Shown: positions 42,942 through 52,868, counted from the stretch's first letter. The stretch: DNA of 58,815 nt from RGIG9151 sp963635575 (GCA_963635575.1 CAVHFU010000005.1:1-58815), one strand, 5' to 3'. Numbers and translations are program-made. The notes: generated by a model not told the origin, from the letters alone.

Positions 42942-43517
42942 ATGAGTAATTTAGTACCTTATGTTATTGAACAAACAAGCCGTGGAGAGAGGTCGTATGA
43001 TATTTTCTCTAGGTTGTTAAAGGAAAGAATTATTTTTATAGGTGATGAAATAAATCAAGCTACTGCATCATTAGTTGTTGCACAACTTTTGTTCTTAGCA
43101 GCAGAAGACCCTGATAAAGATATAAATCTTTATATAAACAGTCCTGGTGGTTCTGTTACTGATGGATTTGCAATATTTGACACAATGAACCATATTAAGC
43201 CTGATGTTTCTACAATTTGTGTAGGTATGGCTGCAAGTATGGGAGCGTTTTTACTTGCTGCGGGTAAAAAAGGAAAAAGGTTTGCACTTCCTAATAGCGA
43301 AATAATGATACATCAACCTTTAGGCGGTGCTAAAGGTCAAGCTACTGATATTAAGATTCAAGCTGAACAAATACTTAAAATTAAAGATAAAATCAATAAT
43401 ATTTTAAGTGAGAGAACAGGTCAACCGCTTGAAAAGATTCAAGTTGATTGCGAAAGAGATTTCTTTATGTCAGCTGAAGAAGCTAAAAACTATGGTTTGA
43501 TAGATTCTATATTGTAG
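42942..43517 (+). CDS. clpP: ATP-dependent Clp protease proteolytic subunit
   Basis: Forms the tetradecameric protease chamber. Catalytic triad Ser99 (GMAASMGAF), His124 (MIHQPLGG) and Asp173 (ERDFFMSAEEA). 191 residues. AAGGAGGAAAGG precedes ATG. It is followed 24 bases later by clpX. Confidence 0.96.
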   Translation: MSNLVPYVIEQTSRGERSYDIFSRLLKERIIFIGDEINQATASLVVAQLLFLAAEDPDKDINLYINSPGGSVTDGFAIFDTMNHIKPDVSTICVGMAASMGAFLLAAGKKGKRFALPNSEIMIHQPLGGAKGQATDIKIQAEQILKIKDKINNILSERTGQPLEKIQVDCERDFFMSAEEAKNYGLIDSIL

Positions 43518-43541
43518 ACTGCGGAGGAGATGTGACAACAT

Positions 43542-44837
43542 ATGGCTAAATTTGAAGATAGAAGACCAATTAAATGTTCTTTCTGCGGAAAAGCACAGGA
43601 GCAAGTTAAAAGGCTGGTTGCAGGACCCGGAGTATATATATGTGATGAATGTATTGCTTTATGTAGTGATATAATCGGAGAAGAGACAGAGGAATTAGAG
43701 AATTTACCTGAATTAGACGAAGTTCCTAAGCCACAAGATATATATAACATTTTGAGTCAATACGTTATTGGCCAGGATAAGGCTAAAAAAGCATTATCTG
43801 TTGCTGTATATAATCATTATAAGAGAATTAACGAAGAAAATAGCGGAGATGTTGAACTTCAAAAGAGTAACATTTTACTACTTGGACCTACCGGTTCAGG
43901 AAAGACTTTCTTAGCCCAAACATTAGCTAAGATATTAAATGTTCCTTTTGCAGTTGCTGATGCTACTACTCTTACAGAAGCAGGATACGTTGGCGAAGAT
44001 GTTGAAAATATTTTGCTTAGATTAATTCAAGCTGCTGACTATGATATTGAACGTGCAGAACGTGGAATAATATATATTGATGAGATTGATAAGATAACAA
44101 AGAAGAGTGAAAATGTTTCTATTACAAGAGATGTAAGTGGAGAAGGTGTTCAACAAGCTTTACTTAAAATCTTGGAAGGAACTGTTGCTTCTGTTCCGCC
44201 ACAAGGTGGAAGAAAGCATCCTCATCAGGAATTCTTACAAATCAATACTACAAATATATTATTTATTTGCGGTGGTGCGTTTGACGGATTAGAGCAAATT
44301 ATAATGAATAGAATTGGCAAGAAATCGATTGGTTTCGGTACTTCTAGCGATAGCAAGAAGGAACTTGGAATAAGCGAGTTATTAGAGCAATTGCAACCGC
44401 AGGATTTATTAAAGTTCGGATTAATTCCTGAATTCGTTGGTAGACTTCCTGTTATAGCGACATTACATCAATTAGATGAAAATGCGTTGGTTGAAATTCT
44501 TACTAAACCTAAGAATGCACTTGTTAAACAATATGAAAAATTGTTTGAGTATGATGATGTATTACTTGAATTTAAGGAAGGAAGCTTAGAAGCTGTTGCA
44601 AAACGTGCTATCGAAAGAAAGACGGGTGCAAGAGGTCTAAGAGCTATCTTAGAAGAAGTAATGCTAGACATTATGTATGAAATACCTTCTGTGAATAATG
44701 TTGAAAAAGTAATTATTACAAAAGAATGTATTTTAGACGGTGCAAAGCCGGAACTTATTTATAATGAAAATAGAGTTCCGCTAAAAAAGACTAAAAAGGT
44801 AGCAAATAATAATCCTACAAATCAAAGATTGGCGTAG
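43542..44837 (+). CDS. clpX: ClpX unfoldase subunit
   Basis: An AAA+ ATPase feeding ClpP. Zinc-binding domain with Cys12, Cys15, Cys34 and Cys37. Walker A GPTGSGKT (115-122), Walker B IIYIDEIDKI, pore loop AGYVGEDVE, the ClpP-docking IGF loop (KKSIGFGT) and sensor 2 GARGLRAILEE. 431 residues. CGGAGGAG lies upstream. engB often follows in Firmicutes, but is at 3366 here. Confidence 0.96.
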   Translation: MAKFEDRRPIKCSFCGKAQEQVKRLVAGPGVYICDECIALCSDIIGEETEELENLPELDEVPKPQDIYNILSQYVIGQDKAKKALSVAVYNHYKRINEENSGDVELQKSNILLLGPTGSGKTFLAQTLAKILNVPFAVADATTLTEAGYVGEDVENILLRLIQAADYDIERAERGIIYIDEIDKITKKSENVSITRDVSGEGVQQALLKILEGTVASVPPQGGRKHPHQEFLQINTTNILFICGGAFDGLEQIIMNRIGKKSIGFGTSSDSKKELGISELLEQLQPQDLLKFGLIPEFVGRLPVIATLHQLDENALVEILTKPKNALVKQYEKLFEYDDVLLEFKEGSLEAVAKRAIERKTGARGLRAILEEVMLDIMYEIPSVNNVEKVIITKECILDGAKPELIYNENRVPLKKTKKVANNNPTNQRLA

Positions 44838-44860
44838 GCAAGATATTAAATAAATAGCGG

Positions 44861-44899
44861 AAAGTTGTTATAACCTATATGGTTGTAGCAACTTTTTTT
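44861..44899 (+). terminator. Intrinsic terminator after clpX
   Basis: AAAGTTG-TATAACC paired with GGTTGTA-CAACTTT around a short loop, followed by seven T. Confidence 0.85.
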
Positions 44900-44931
44900 G
44901 TGTTAAGTTATTGCAATTTATAAAAAACATC

Positions 44932-44960
44932 TTGTATATTTTTTATTGCTGTGGTATGAT
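44932..44960 (+). promoter_or_regulatory. Sigma-A promoter of secG-rnr
   Basis: TTGTAT (44932-44937) and TATGAT (44955-44960), 17-base spacer. Confidence 0.65.
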
Positions 44961-45002
44961 AAAAGAGTTAGTGAGTACAATAATTTGGAGGTCGAAATAA
45001 TT

Positions 45003-45242
45003 ATGTTAAAAACAATATTGGTAGTTTTACATGTTATCGTATGTTTATCACTTATCTTGATAGTTATTCTTCAGTCAGGAAGAAGTGCTGGTATTTCCGG
45101 AGAAATTGCCGGAGGTGCTGAAACTTTCTTTGGTAAGAATAAAGCCAGAACATTAAACGGTATGCTTGGAAGATGGACGACTTATGCTGCTATTATTTTT
45201 GTTATTACATCTTTAGCATTAACTATTTTTTGGAATGCTTAA
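45003..45242 (+). CDS. secG: Preprotein translocase subunit SecG
   Basis: A small component of the SecYEG channel. Two transmembrane helices (about 3-22 and 54-75) enclose the conserved loop QSGRSAGISGEIAGGAETFFGKNKA. 79 residues from ATG 45003, which follows TTGGAGGT; the earlier in-frame ATG lies inside the promoter. The secG-rnr order is usual in Firmicutes. Confidence 0.93.
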   Translation: MLKTILVVLHVIVCLSLILIVILQSGRSAGISGEIAGGAETFFGKNKARTLNGMLGRWTTYAAIIFVITSLALTIFWNA

Positions 45243-45255
45243 TAATTGATGCAAG

Positions 45256-45283
45256 AAGGACCTTTTAGCGAGGTCCTTTTCTG
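45256..45283 (+). terminator. Hairpin between secG and rnr (weak terminator or attenuator)
   Basis: AAGGACC / GGTCCTT stem followed by TTTTCTG. The tail is short, so partial read-through into rnr is likely. Confidence 0.55.
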
Positions 45284-45299
45284 TTTATGGAGGTTAAAT

Positions 45300-47234
45300 A
45301 TGAATTTATTAATAGAAGGTACTTTTGAAGCGAATGAGAGAGGATTTGGCTTTGTAATTCCTGATGACGAAAATGAGGCAGACATTTTTGTCGCACCTGC
45401 CGATATAAAAGGTGCATTTAATGGGGATAGGGTAGAAGTAAGAGTCGTATCTATTGGTGACGAAAAGCGTGGCCCGGAGGGAATTATAACTAGAATTATT
45501 GAGAGAAGTCATAAGAAGATTATAGGAAAGTTTGAAAAAAATAAAAATTTTGCTTTTGTTGTGCCTAATAATAAAAAAATAACTCAAGATATTTTTATAC
45601 CTAAGGCTTATTTTGCTGGTGCAAGAGATAATGAGATTGTGGCAGTAGAAATTATTAAATGGCCTGAAGGAAGAAGAGCAGCAGAGGGAAAAGTCGTACA
45701 AAGACTTGGAAAACTAGGTAAACCAGGAGTGGATATATTGTCTATTATGTGCGAGTATGATTTGACAGAAGATTTTCCAATCGAAGTTTTAGAACAAGTA
45801 AAAGCCATTCCTGATATGTTAGATAAAAAGGATTATAAAGATAGACGAGATTTAAGAGATGTTAAAATGGTAACAATTGACGGAGAGGATGCTAAAGACT
45901 TAGATGATGCTGTTTCTATCGAAAAGTTGCCGGGTGGAAACTACTTGCTTGGGGTTCATATTGCTGATGTGTCTCACTATGTAAAAGAAGGCACCCCACT
46001 AGATAAAGAGGCGTATGAACGTGGGACTAGTGTATATCTTGTGGATAGGGTTATACCAATGTTACCAAGGAAGCTTTCTAACGGACTTTGTAGCTTAAAT
46101 ATGAAGGAAGATAGATTGGCATTTTCAGTTATGATGAAAATAGATTCTACTGGAAAAATTGTAGATAGTGAGATATTCAAAAGCGTTATAAATGTTAATG
46201 AAAGAATGAACTATTCTGATGTTACCAAGATTTTAGAGAATAGGGATAAGGCTTTGATTGAAAGATACAAAGAACTTGTACCTGACTTTAAGCTTATGGT
46301 GAAACTTTCAAATATATTAAGAAAACGTAGAACTATGCGTGGAAGTATAGATTTTGAGATACCTGAGGCTAAAGTTGTATTAAATAAAGAAGGTAAGCCT
46401 GTCGAAATAAAGAAATATGAATTGACTATTTCTAATAATATAATTGAGGACTTTATGTTGGCAGCCAACGAAACGGTTGCCGAGAGATTTTTTTGGTTAG
46501 AAGCTCCGTTTATGTACAGGGTTCACGATTTACCGGATACAGAAAAATTAGAAGAATTTTCTAAGTTTATATATAACTACGGATATAAGATTAAGGGATT
46601 AACTCAGCTTCAACCTATAGCATTTCAACAATTATTAGAAGATGTTAAGGGCAAGCCGGAAGAACGAATTATTTCTACCTTAATGCTTCGTTCTATGCAA
46701 CAAGCAAGATATAGTCCTACTAATACAGGGCATTTTGGATTGGCAGCTCAGTATTATTGCCACTTTACGTCTCCAATAAGACGTTATCCGGATTTATTTA
46801 TTCATAGAGTAATGAGTGAACTTATTGAAAATGATTATAAGTTTAGAAGTGAAAAGCGTGAGAAAAAATTAAGAAAGCTATCTGTTGAAGGAGCTAAACA
46901 CGCTTCGGAAAAAGAAAGAGAAGCACAACTTGCTGAAAGAGATTCTGTCGACCTTAAGAAGGCTGAATATATGAAAAAATTTATTGGAGAAACCTTTATT
47001 GGAGTTATTTCTTCAGTTACATCTTTTGGTTTCTTTGTTGAGCTAGATAATACCATTGAAGGATTGGTAAGAGTAGAAAATATTGAGGACGATTACTATG
47101 TGTATAATGAGAAACAATATTCACTAGTAGGAGACAGAAAACATAAAATATATAAACTAGGAGATACAGTTGAAGTAATTTTAACAGGTGTAAATTTAGA
47201 AACAAGAAAAATAGATTTTTCAGTAAAATCCTAA
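45300..47234 (+). CDS. rnr: Ribonuclease R (RNase II family)
   Basis: A processive 3'-5' exoribonuclease. Two cold-shock domains (about 1-60 and 65-130), the RNB catalytic domain with TIDGEDAKDLDDAVSI (acidic metal site) and SNGLCSLNMKEDRLAFS, HFTSPIRRYPDL, and a C-terminal S1 domain (FIGVISSVTSFGFFVEL). At 644 residues it lacks the N-terminal winged-helix and the lysine-rich tail of longer RNase R proteins. GGAGGT precedes ATG 45300; the earlier in-frame ATG 45246 lies in the hairpin. smpB and ssrA, the usual next genes, are absent; a repeat element follows the stop. Confidence 0.94.
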   Translation: MNLLIEGTFEANERGFGFVIPDDENEADIFVAPADIKGAFNGDRVEVRVVSIGDEKRGPEGIITRIIERSHKKIIGKFEKNKNFAFVVPNNKKITQDIFIPKAYFAGARDNEIVAVEIIKWPEGRRAAEGKVVQRLGKLGKPGVDILSIMCEYDLTEDFPIEVLEQVKAIPDMLDKKDYKDRRDLRDVKMVTIDGEDAKDLDDAVSIEKLPGGNYLLGVHIADVSHYVKEGTPLDKEAYERGTSVYLVDRVIPMLPRKLSNGLCSLNMKEDRLAFSVMMKIDSTGKIVDSEIFKSVINVNERMNYSDVTKILENRDKALIERYKELVPDFKLMVKLSNILRKRRTMRGSIDFEIPEAKVVLNKEGKPVEIKKYELTISNNIIEDFMLAANETVAERFFWLEAPFMYRVHDLPDTEKLEEFSKFIYNYGYKIKGLTQLQPIAFQQLLEDVKGKPEERIISTLMLRSMQQARYSPTNTGHFGLAAQYYCHFTSPIRRYPDLFIHRVMSELIENDYKFRSEKREKKLRKLSVEGAKHASEKEREAQLAERDSVDLKKAEYMKKFIGETFIGVISSVTSFGFFVELDNTIEGLVRVENIEDDYYVYNEKQYSLVGDRKHKIYKLGDTVEVILTGVNLETRKIDFSVKS

Positions 47235-47236
47235 AC

Positions 47237-47342
47237 TGACCATTAGGGACGGTTCTTTTTGATCAGGGTAAAAAACAAGCTACAATCCACTAAAAAAGTG
47301 GATTGTGACTGCTATTCTTTTTAGACCTGTCACTTTTGGTCA
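47237..47342. repeat. REP/MITE-like element, copy B, after rnr
   Basis: It has the same ends as the copy at 31074-31178: left TGACCATTAGGGACGGTTCT with TTTTTGATCA (one base different) and right AGACCTGTCACTTTTGGTCA, identical. The inner hairpin differs in sequence (TACAATCCACT / AGTGGATTGT). Length 106 against 105 bases. It starts two bases after the rnr stop. Confidence 0.85.
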
Positions 47343-47383
47343 TATAAATTAAACAAATTAACAAGCGATGAAGCTTAACTAAC

Positions 47384-47418
47384 AAACGATGTGACGATAC
47401 AAGGTGGCATCGTTTTTT
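47384..47418 (+). terminator. Possible terminator downstream of repeat copy B
   Basis: AAACGATG / CATCGTTT stem with a 16-base loop and six T. The rest of the 364-base space between rnr and radC holds no gene I can support. Confidence 0.6.
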
Positions 47419-47519
47419 GTTGCATTTTTTACTAAAAATATAATATATTGATAGTGGTGATGAAGAGCATGAATGGGCTACAATAAATTAATTTCATTTT
47501 GTAATTTTATTAAAAATAA

Positions 47520-47548
47520 TTGAATTTATGATGTAGAACATATATAAT
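47520..47548 (+). promoter_or_regulatory. Sigma-A promoter of radC-mreBCD-mrdA-minC
   Basis: TTGAAT (47520-47525) and a perfect TATAAT (47543-47548), 17-base spacer, about 50 bases before radC. No terminator was seen in the following genes up to fmt, so a long transcript is likely. Confidence 0.72.
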
Positions 47549-47598
47549 ACTTAAAGAAATATTTTAACGCTAAGGACCGGTTAGTAGATGGAGGAATG

Positions 47599-48291
47599 AT
47601 GAGTTCATTAACTATGAAAGAAAGACCGGTCTTAGAGCGACCATACGAAAAATTAGAATTATACGGTGCGAAGAGTTTGACTAATGCCGAACTTCTTGCA
47701 ATTATACTTAAAACCGGGACAAGAACTGAAACTGCACTAGACGTTGCACAGAGATTACTTATAGAGTGTATTGGGAATGATGGCGGATTTACTTTTGCTA
47801 ATGTTTCACTTGAGGAATTAAAGACGATAGACGGAATAGGGCGAGTTAAAGCGATTACGCTAAAGGCTGTGTTTGAACTGGCTTGTAGGTTTAATATGTC
47901 TGAAAAAGATAAAGTTTTCCTCGGCAAAACATCGTTACTTGCGGGATATATTGTAAGTAAATTGGCTAATGAAAAGCAAGAAAAATTTATGGTTGTAGGA
48001 CTTGATAATAAGAGCAGGTTAGTAAGGAGTGACATAATTGCAATTGGGAAATCAAACTTAGTTAGTTTGAGCAAAAAAGAAGTGTTTAGAATGCCAATTG
48101 AATGTGGATGTACTTATTTAGCGATTGCACATAATCATCCGAGCGGGGACCCTACTCCGAGTTATGATGATATCCAAACTACACTTGATTTAATTAATAC
48201 GTCAAAGCTGCTGGATATTAAACTTATAGATCATATTATTGTGGGAAATGGAAAATATATTAGTTTTAAAAAAGATAAATTTATGTATTAA
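47599..48291 (+). CDS. radC: RadC/YsxA family JAB1-type protein
   Basis: Named for DNA repair, though its role is unproved. An N-terminal helix-hairpin-helix region (LKTIDGIGRVKAITLKA) is followed by the JAMM metal motif HNHPSGDPTPSYDD. About 230 residues. Two adjacent ATGs (47596 and 47599) follow GATGGAGGA; I prefer the second for spacing. It heads the mreBCD cluster, the usual Firmicute order. Confidence 0.9.
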   Translation: MSSLTMKERPVLERPYEKLELYGAKSLTNAELLAIILKTGTRTETALDVAQRLLIECIGNDGGFTFANVSLEELKTIDGIGRVKAITLKAVFELACRFNMSEKDKVFLGKTSLLAGYIVSKLANEKQEKFMVVGLDNKSRLVRSDIIAIGKSNLVSLSKKEVFRMPIECGCTYLAIAHNHPSGDPTPSYDDIQTTLDLINTSKLLDIKLIDHIIVGNGKYISFKKDKFMY

Positions 48292-48311
48292 GAAATTTAA
48301 GGGGGACAATT

Positions 48312-49334
48312 ATGGGAGTTTGGGTTAAAGATGTAGGCATAGATTTAGGAACAGCAAATACACTTATAAAGATAGCAGGAGAAGATGGAATTATATTGAG
48401 GGAGCCGTCTGTTGTCGCTGTTAATAAAAAAATAAAGCATGTTCTTGCAGTAGGAAACGAAGCTAAAGATATGATAGGAAGAACTCCCGGAGCGATTATA
48501 GCGATAAGCCCTGTTAAAAACGGTGTTATTGCTGATTTTGAAGTTACACAAGCTATGCTTAAATATTTTATTAAAAAGGCTTGTAAGGATGGATTATTTG
48601 GGAAACCAAGAGTTGTTATTTGTGTACCGTCAGGTGTTACTGAAGTTGAAGAGCGTGCTGTAAAAGAGGCAGCAATTCAAGCTGGTGCAAGAGAAGCCTT
48701 CTTACTCGAGGAACCGATGGCCGCTGCTATTGGTGCGGGGCTTCCTATTGAAGATGCATCTGGAAGTATGATAGTAGATATTGGTGGCGGGACGAGTGAA
48801 GTGGCGGTAATTTCGCTTGGTGGCATAGTTGTATCCAAATCTGTAAGGGTTGCAGGTGAAAAAATTGATGATGCAATAATAAGTTATATAAAAAAAGAGC
48901 ATAATCTAATGGTAGGAGAAAGAACTGCCGAAGAAATAAAACTTGCAATCGGGAGTGCATTTCCTATGGAAGAGGAAGAAAAAATGGAGATAAGAGGTAG
49001 AGATTTGCTTACAGGTCTTCCTCAAAACATAGAAATTAATTCTAAAGAAATTTTGGAAGCAATGAGTGAACCTATGTCGACAATTGTTGACGCTATAAAA
49101 TATACTTTAGAAAAAACTCCGCCTGAACTTGCGGCGGATATTATGAATAGGGGTATATACTTAGCCGGTGGCGGTGCGTTAATTCGCGGTTTGGATAAAC
49201 TGATTACAAAAGAAACAGGTATGCCTGTAAGAATTGCGGACCATCCGTTAGATTGTGTTGTAAATGGTGCCGGAAATGTTGTTGAGAATCTTGATGTCCT
49301 AAAAGAAATATTAGTAAGTAGAAGAATGAGATAA
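48312..49334 (+). CDS. mreB: Rod-shape protein MreB
   Basis: A bacterial actin that guides lateral wall synthesis. Phosphate loops DLGTANTLI (10-18) and DIGGGTSEVAVIS, and adenosine motif LAGGGALIRGL. 340 residues. AGGGGGAC precedes ATG. Presence of mreBCD and mrdA predicts a rod or elongated cell. Confidence 0.96.
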   Translation: MGVWVKDVGIDLGTANTLIKIAGEDGIILREPSVVAVNKKIKHVLAVGNEAKDMIGRTPGAIIAISPVKNGVIADFEVTQAMLKYFIKKACKDGLFGKPRVVICVPSGVTEVEERAVKEAAIQAGAREAFLLEEPMAAAIGAGLPIEDASGSMIVDIGGGTSEVAVISLGGIVVSKSVRVAGEKIDDAIISYIKKEHNLMVGERTAEEIKLAIGSAFPMEEEEKMEIRGRDLLTGLPQNIEINSKEILEAMSEPMSTIVDAIKYTLEKTPPELAADIMNRGIYLAGGGALIRGLDKLITKETGMPVRIADHPLDCVVNGAGNVVENLDVLKEILVSRRMR

Positions 49335-49359
49335 ATTAATTATCTAAGGAGGGATTGTA

Positions 49360-50196
49360 ATGAAATTTAAGATAAATATTAGCAAGAAATTTTTAGTTAT
49401 TGTTGCTACTACTATTTTAATTCTTACAATTTCTCTTACTGTGCAACCAAAAGAGAATCCTAACTTTTTTGAAAAATGTATAAATACTGTCTTTCTGCCA
49501 ATTCAACAAGTAATAAAATGGCCATTTAATAAAATGGAAAATTCAATTGATTTCTTTGTAGATATGAAAAATTTAGCTGAAGAAAATGAGAGGCTAAATA
49601 AAGAAAATATTGAGCTTAAAGAAAGAGTACGCCAACTTGAAATTGACGGTATTGAAAATAGTCAGTTAAGGGATATGCTTAATCTAACTAAGAAATACGA
49701 GACGTCTAATGCAATAGTTGCTGAGGTTATTTCTATGGATTCGTCAATGTGGTTTGATGTATTTACAATAAATAAGGGCGAGAAAGACGGAATTAAAAAT
49801 AATATGACAGTTTTAACTCCACAAGGTTTAGTCGGCAAGGTAACTCAAACATTTTCAACAACAGCACAGGTAACATCGATATTAGATGTAAATAATGCTG
49901 TTAGTGCTAGGCTTACTAAGACTGGAGATTTAATTACTACAAAGGGTGATATGAATTTAGTGGATAAAGGCCTTTTAAGATTAAAATATGTTACTTCTGA
50001 TGTTAACCTGGCGGAAGGAGATGTTGTAGAGACATCTGGAATGGGTGGAATTTATCCTAAAGGAATTTTTATTGGAACTATAAGCAAGGTTGAGCAAGAT
50101 AATAAAACAATGAAGACATATGCTGTGTTAGAACCCGGAGTTGATTTTAATAAACTTAGCGAAGTTTTAGTTATAAGCAATACGGAAGGAGAATAA
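49360..50196 (+). CDS. mreC: Rod-shape protein MreC
   Basis: A bitopic membrane protein linking MreB to the wall enzymes. One N-terminal helix (FLVIVATTILILTISLTV), a coiled coil (about 68-105, EENERLNKENIELKERVRQLE) and paired beta barrels including INKGEKDGIKNNMTVLTPQGLVGKV. 278 residues. AAGGAGG lies upstream. Confidence 0.94.
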   Translation: MKFKINISKKFLVIVATTILILTISLTVQPKENPNFFEKCINTVFLPIQQVIKWPFNKMENSIDFFVDMKNLAEENERLNKENIELKERVRQLEIDGIENSQLRDMLNLTKKYETSNAIVAEVISMDSSMWFDVFTINKGEKDGIKNNMTVLTPQGLVGKVTQTFSTTAQVTSILDVNNAVSARLTKTGDLITTKGDMNLVDKGLLRLKYVTSDVNLAEGDVVETSGMGGIYPKGIFIGTISKVEQDNKTMKTYAVLEPGVDFNKLSEVLVISNTEGE

Positions 50197-50200
50197 GAAG

Positions 50201-50710
50201 TTGAAAGGTATTAAACTGTTTTTTATTATGTTTGGAGTATACCTTTTACAGACAATTGTAATGCAAGAAATTAGTTTTTGGGGAATTTCGCCGAATCTAT
50301 TTCTTGTTGTTACTTGTGGAATTTCATTTTTATTCGGTAGCACTACCGGAGGTGTATGCGGACTTATATTCGGATTGTTGCAAGACATGAATATGGGTAG
50401 AACAATCGGATTAAACGGATTTTTGTTTATGCACATGGGAATTATTATGGGGCAATTTAATAAGAGATTTTTTAAGGATAATTATATTGTGTCGGTTATT
50501 TTTATTATTCTTGCAACTATGATGTATGAGCTAATAGTTTGTATTTTTGGTGCTTTAGCTTATACACAAAATTTATTTATCAGTATAGTGGTGATGAAAA
50601 TTTTAATCGCATCTTTTGCAAATGCGATAACCAGTATTATTGTTTATCCTATTCTACTTAAGATAAATATAGGGGTTGAACTGGAAAGAAGGATTTTTAG
50701 CGGTAGATAA
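50201..50710 (+). CDS. mreD: Rod-shape protein MreD
   Basis: An integral membrane protein of the elongasome with five or six helices. Typical features are SPNLFLVVTCGISFLFG and GLIFGLLQDMNMGRTIGLNGF. 169 residues. The TTG start at 50201 follows GAAGGAGAA in the end of mreC, four bases after its stop. Confidence 0.9.
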   Translation: MKGIKLFFIMFGVYLLQTIVMQEISFWGISPNLFLVVTCGISFLFGSTTGGVCGLIFGLLQDMNMGRTIGLNGFLFMHMGIIMGQFNKRFFKDNYIVSVIFIILATMMYELIVCIFGALAYTQNLFISIVVMKILIASFANAITSIIVYPILLKINIGVELERRIFSGR

Positions 50711-50738
50711 AAATTAGAATGAATTAGTGGTGAGAGTT

Positions 50739-52853
50739 ATGCTAAATAATAACAACAATGGTGAAATGAGGATTTTTATATTGAATTTAATTATGGTTCT
50801 AGGTGGTGTTATTTTAATAGCACAGCTTTTTAACCTTCAAATTGTGCAGGGAGACAGTTATAGAGCTCAGTCCGAGAAGAGAGTATTAAGGCAAACGACA
50901 GTTTCTGCACCAAGAGGAGAAATGTTAGATCGGCATGGTGCAGTACTTGCTACTAATAGGGATGGATATAATGTTTTAATTTATAAGCAAAGTATGTCTA
51001 CGAAAGAAAGAAACGAGTTTATATTAAGGCTTGCAAAGTTATTAAAAAGTAAAAATGCTGTGTATAGAGATACTTTTCCGATTTCTGTTTTAGATGATGA
51101 ATTGACTTTTGAATTTGATAGTGATGAGGCAGAAAAGAAATGGAAGAAAAATAATAAATTTAGTGAAACTGCTACTTGTGAAGAAGTAATTAATAGCTAT
51201 ATAAAAAAATATGAATTAGGAACTTATTTGCTAGAAGATGCTAGGGCAGTTATTGGCATAAGATATGAGCTGGATAGGGTAGGATATAGTTCATTAAAGC
51301 CTTATGAGCTCGCAACTGATGTAAGTATGGAGGTTGTTGCTGAGCTTGAGGAAAGAGAAAGCGAATTTCCTGGTGTAAGCGTGGAAATACAGCCTATAAG
51401 GACATATCCAAATAATAATTTAGCAAGTCATATTTTGGGTTACATAGGTAAAATAAGTTCGGATAAGTACGAAGAGTTAAAAGATGAAGGATATTCTAAT
51501 GATGATAATATCGGTAAAGATGGTATAGAGAGTCTTATGGAGAGATTTTTAAGAGGCAAAAATTCTCTTCAAAAAGTTGAAATAAGTGCAAACGGTAAAT
51601 ATAAGAATACAGAAAGTATTGATGGACAGGCCGGTGCACAGGTTTATTTAACGATAGATGCTAAATTGCAAAAAGTTGCGGAAGAAGCTTTGGCTACTAC
51701 AATTCAAAATATAGCCAATGGTCAATATGCTGATGGTTCGGATGAAGCACAGTCCGGTGCTGTTGTTGCGATAGATGTTAAAAATGGTGAGATTTTGGCT
51801 ATGGCAAGTTATCCGGATTACGACCCAAATTTATTTGTAAAAGGAATTTCAAATGAAAATTGGAAAAAACTTAATACAAGTACAAAACCGATGTTTAATA
51901 GAAATATAATGGGACTTTATTCTCCTGGTTCCATATTTAAGATGGTGGTTGCAGTTGCAGCATTAGAAGAAGGAGCAATAACTCCCGATACGACATATTT
52001 AGATGAGGGAGTATATACAAAATATAAATCACCCCAACCGAAATGTTGGATTTGGAGTTCTTCAGGAAGAACACACGGTGAGGTTAATGTATCAGATGCG
52101 ATTAAGACATCTTGCAATTACTTTTTCTATAAAGTCAGTGAATTAGTTGGGATTGATACAATTGAAAAATATGCAAAAGCTTTTGGATTGGGAGCTAAGA
52201 CGGGAATTGAGCTGCCAGGGGAGAAAGAAGGGATTGTGGCAGGTAGAACTTATAAAGAAGGGAAGCTACATCAAGAGTGGTTGGTGGGTGAAACTTTAAG
52301 TGCTGCAATAGGCCAGTCGTATCACTCTTTCACACCTGTTCAAATTGCAAAGTATGCAGCGATTCTTGCAAATGGTGGAAAGAAAGTTACTCCGCATATT
52401 ATAAAAAACGTAATAACATCAGACGGAAGAAACTTAACGAGGGAAGAAATACAAGCGTATGTTTCTAATGAACTAAATTATGATTATAGTAATGAAGAGG
52501 GCAACTTAAATATAAGCAAAGAAACTTTTGATGCTGTGTATGAAGGAATGGAATCAGTTACCGGCGACGCTGGAGGAACGGCATATAATACATTTAAAAA
52601 CTTTCCTATAAAGGTTGCCGGTAAAACTGGTTCTGTGCAGGTAAGTGGAAGCAAAGCTGATAATGCGTGGTTCATAGGATTTGCTCCTTTTGATGACCCT
52701 GAAATCGCAATTTGTGCTTTGGTTGAGCATGGTGTTCATGGAACATATACTGCACCTATTATAGTATCAATATTGGAAGAATATTTCGGATTAAAAGAAG
52801 AAATCGGAAATATTGATATAAATGCAGCAATAAATGAGAATGGTATGATGTAG
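50739..52853 (+). CDS. mrdA: Penicillin-binding protein 2, elongation transpeptidase
   Basis: A class B PBP partner of the MreBCD complex. One N-terminal helix (IFILNLIMVLGGVILIAQLF), a PBP dimerisation domain with APRGEMLDRHG, then the transpeptidase domain: SPGSIFKM (nucleophile Ser about 398), SCN and KTGSV (about 628). 704 residues from ATG 50739; GTG 50727 is an alternative. It follows mreD by about 28 bases. It is the target for mecillinam-like beta-lactams in other bacteria. Confidence 0.94.
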   Translation: MLNNNNNGEMRIFILNLIMVLGGVILIAQLFNLQIVQGDSYRAQSEKRVLRQTTVSAPRGEMLDRHGAVLATNRDGYNVLIYKQSMSTKERNEFILRLAKLLKSKNAVYRDTFPISVLDDELTFEFDSDEAEKKWKKNNKFSETATCEEVINSYIKKYELGTYLLEDARAVIGIRYELDRVGYSSLKPYELATDVSMEVVAELEERESEFPGVSVEIQPIRTYPNNNLASHILGYIGKISSDKYEELKDEGYSNDDNIGKDGIESLMERFLRGKNSLQKVEISANGKYKNTESIDGQAGAQVYLTIDAKLQKVAEEALATTIQNIANGQYADGSDEAQSGAVVAIDVKNGEILAMASYPDYDPNLFVKGISNENWKKLNTSTKPMFNRNIMGLYSPGSIFKMVVAVAALEEGAITPDTTYLDEGVYTKYKSPQPKCWIWSSSGRTHGEVNVSDAIKTSCNYFFYKVSELVGIDTIEKYAKAFGLGAKTGIELPGEKEGIVAGRTYKEGKLHQEWLVGETLSAAIGQSYHSFTPVQIAKYAAILANGGKKVTPHIIKNVITSDGRNLTREEIQAYVSNELNYDYSNEEGNLNISKETFDAVYEGMESVTGDAGGTAYNTFKNFPIKVAGKTGSVQVSGSKADNAWFIGFAPFDDPEIAICALVEHGVHGTYTAPIIVSILEEYFGLKEEIGNIDINAAINENGMM

Positions 52854-52868
52854 AGGGGATGTATACAA

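Noticed and set aside
47441..47500. Tiny frames in the rnr-radC space (for example one ending EEHEWATIN)
   Set aside because: Fewer than 20 codons without ribosome site support; no recognisable family.
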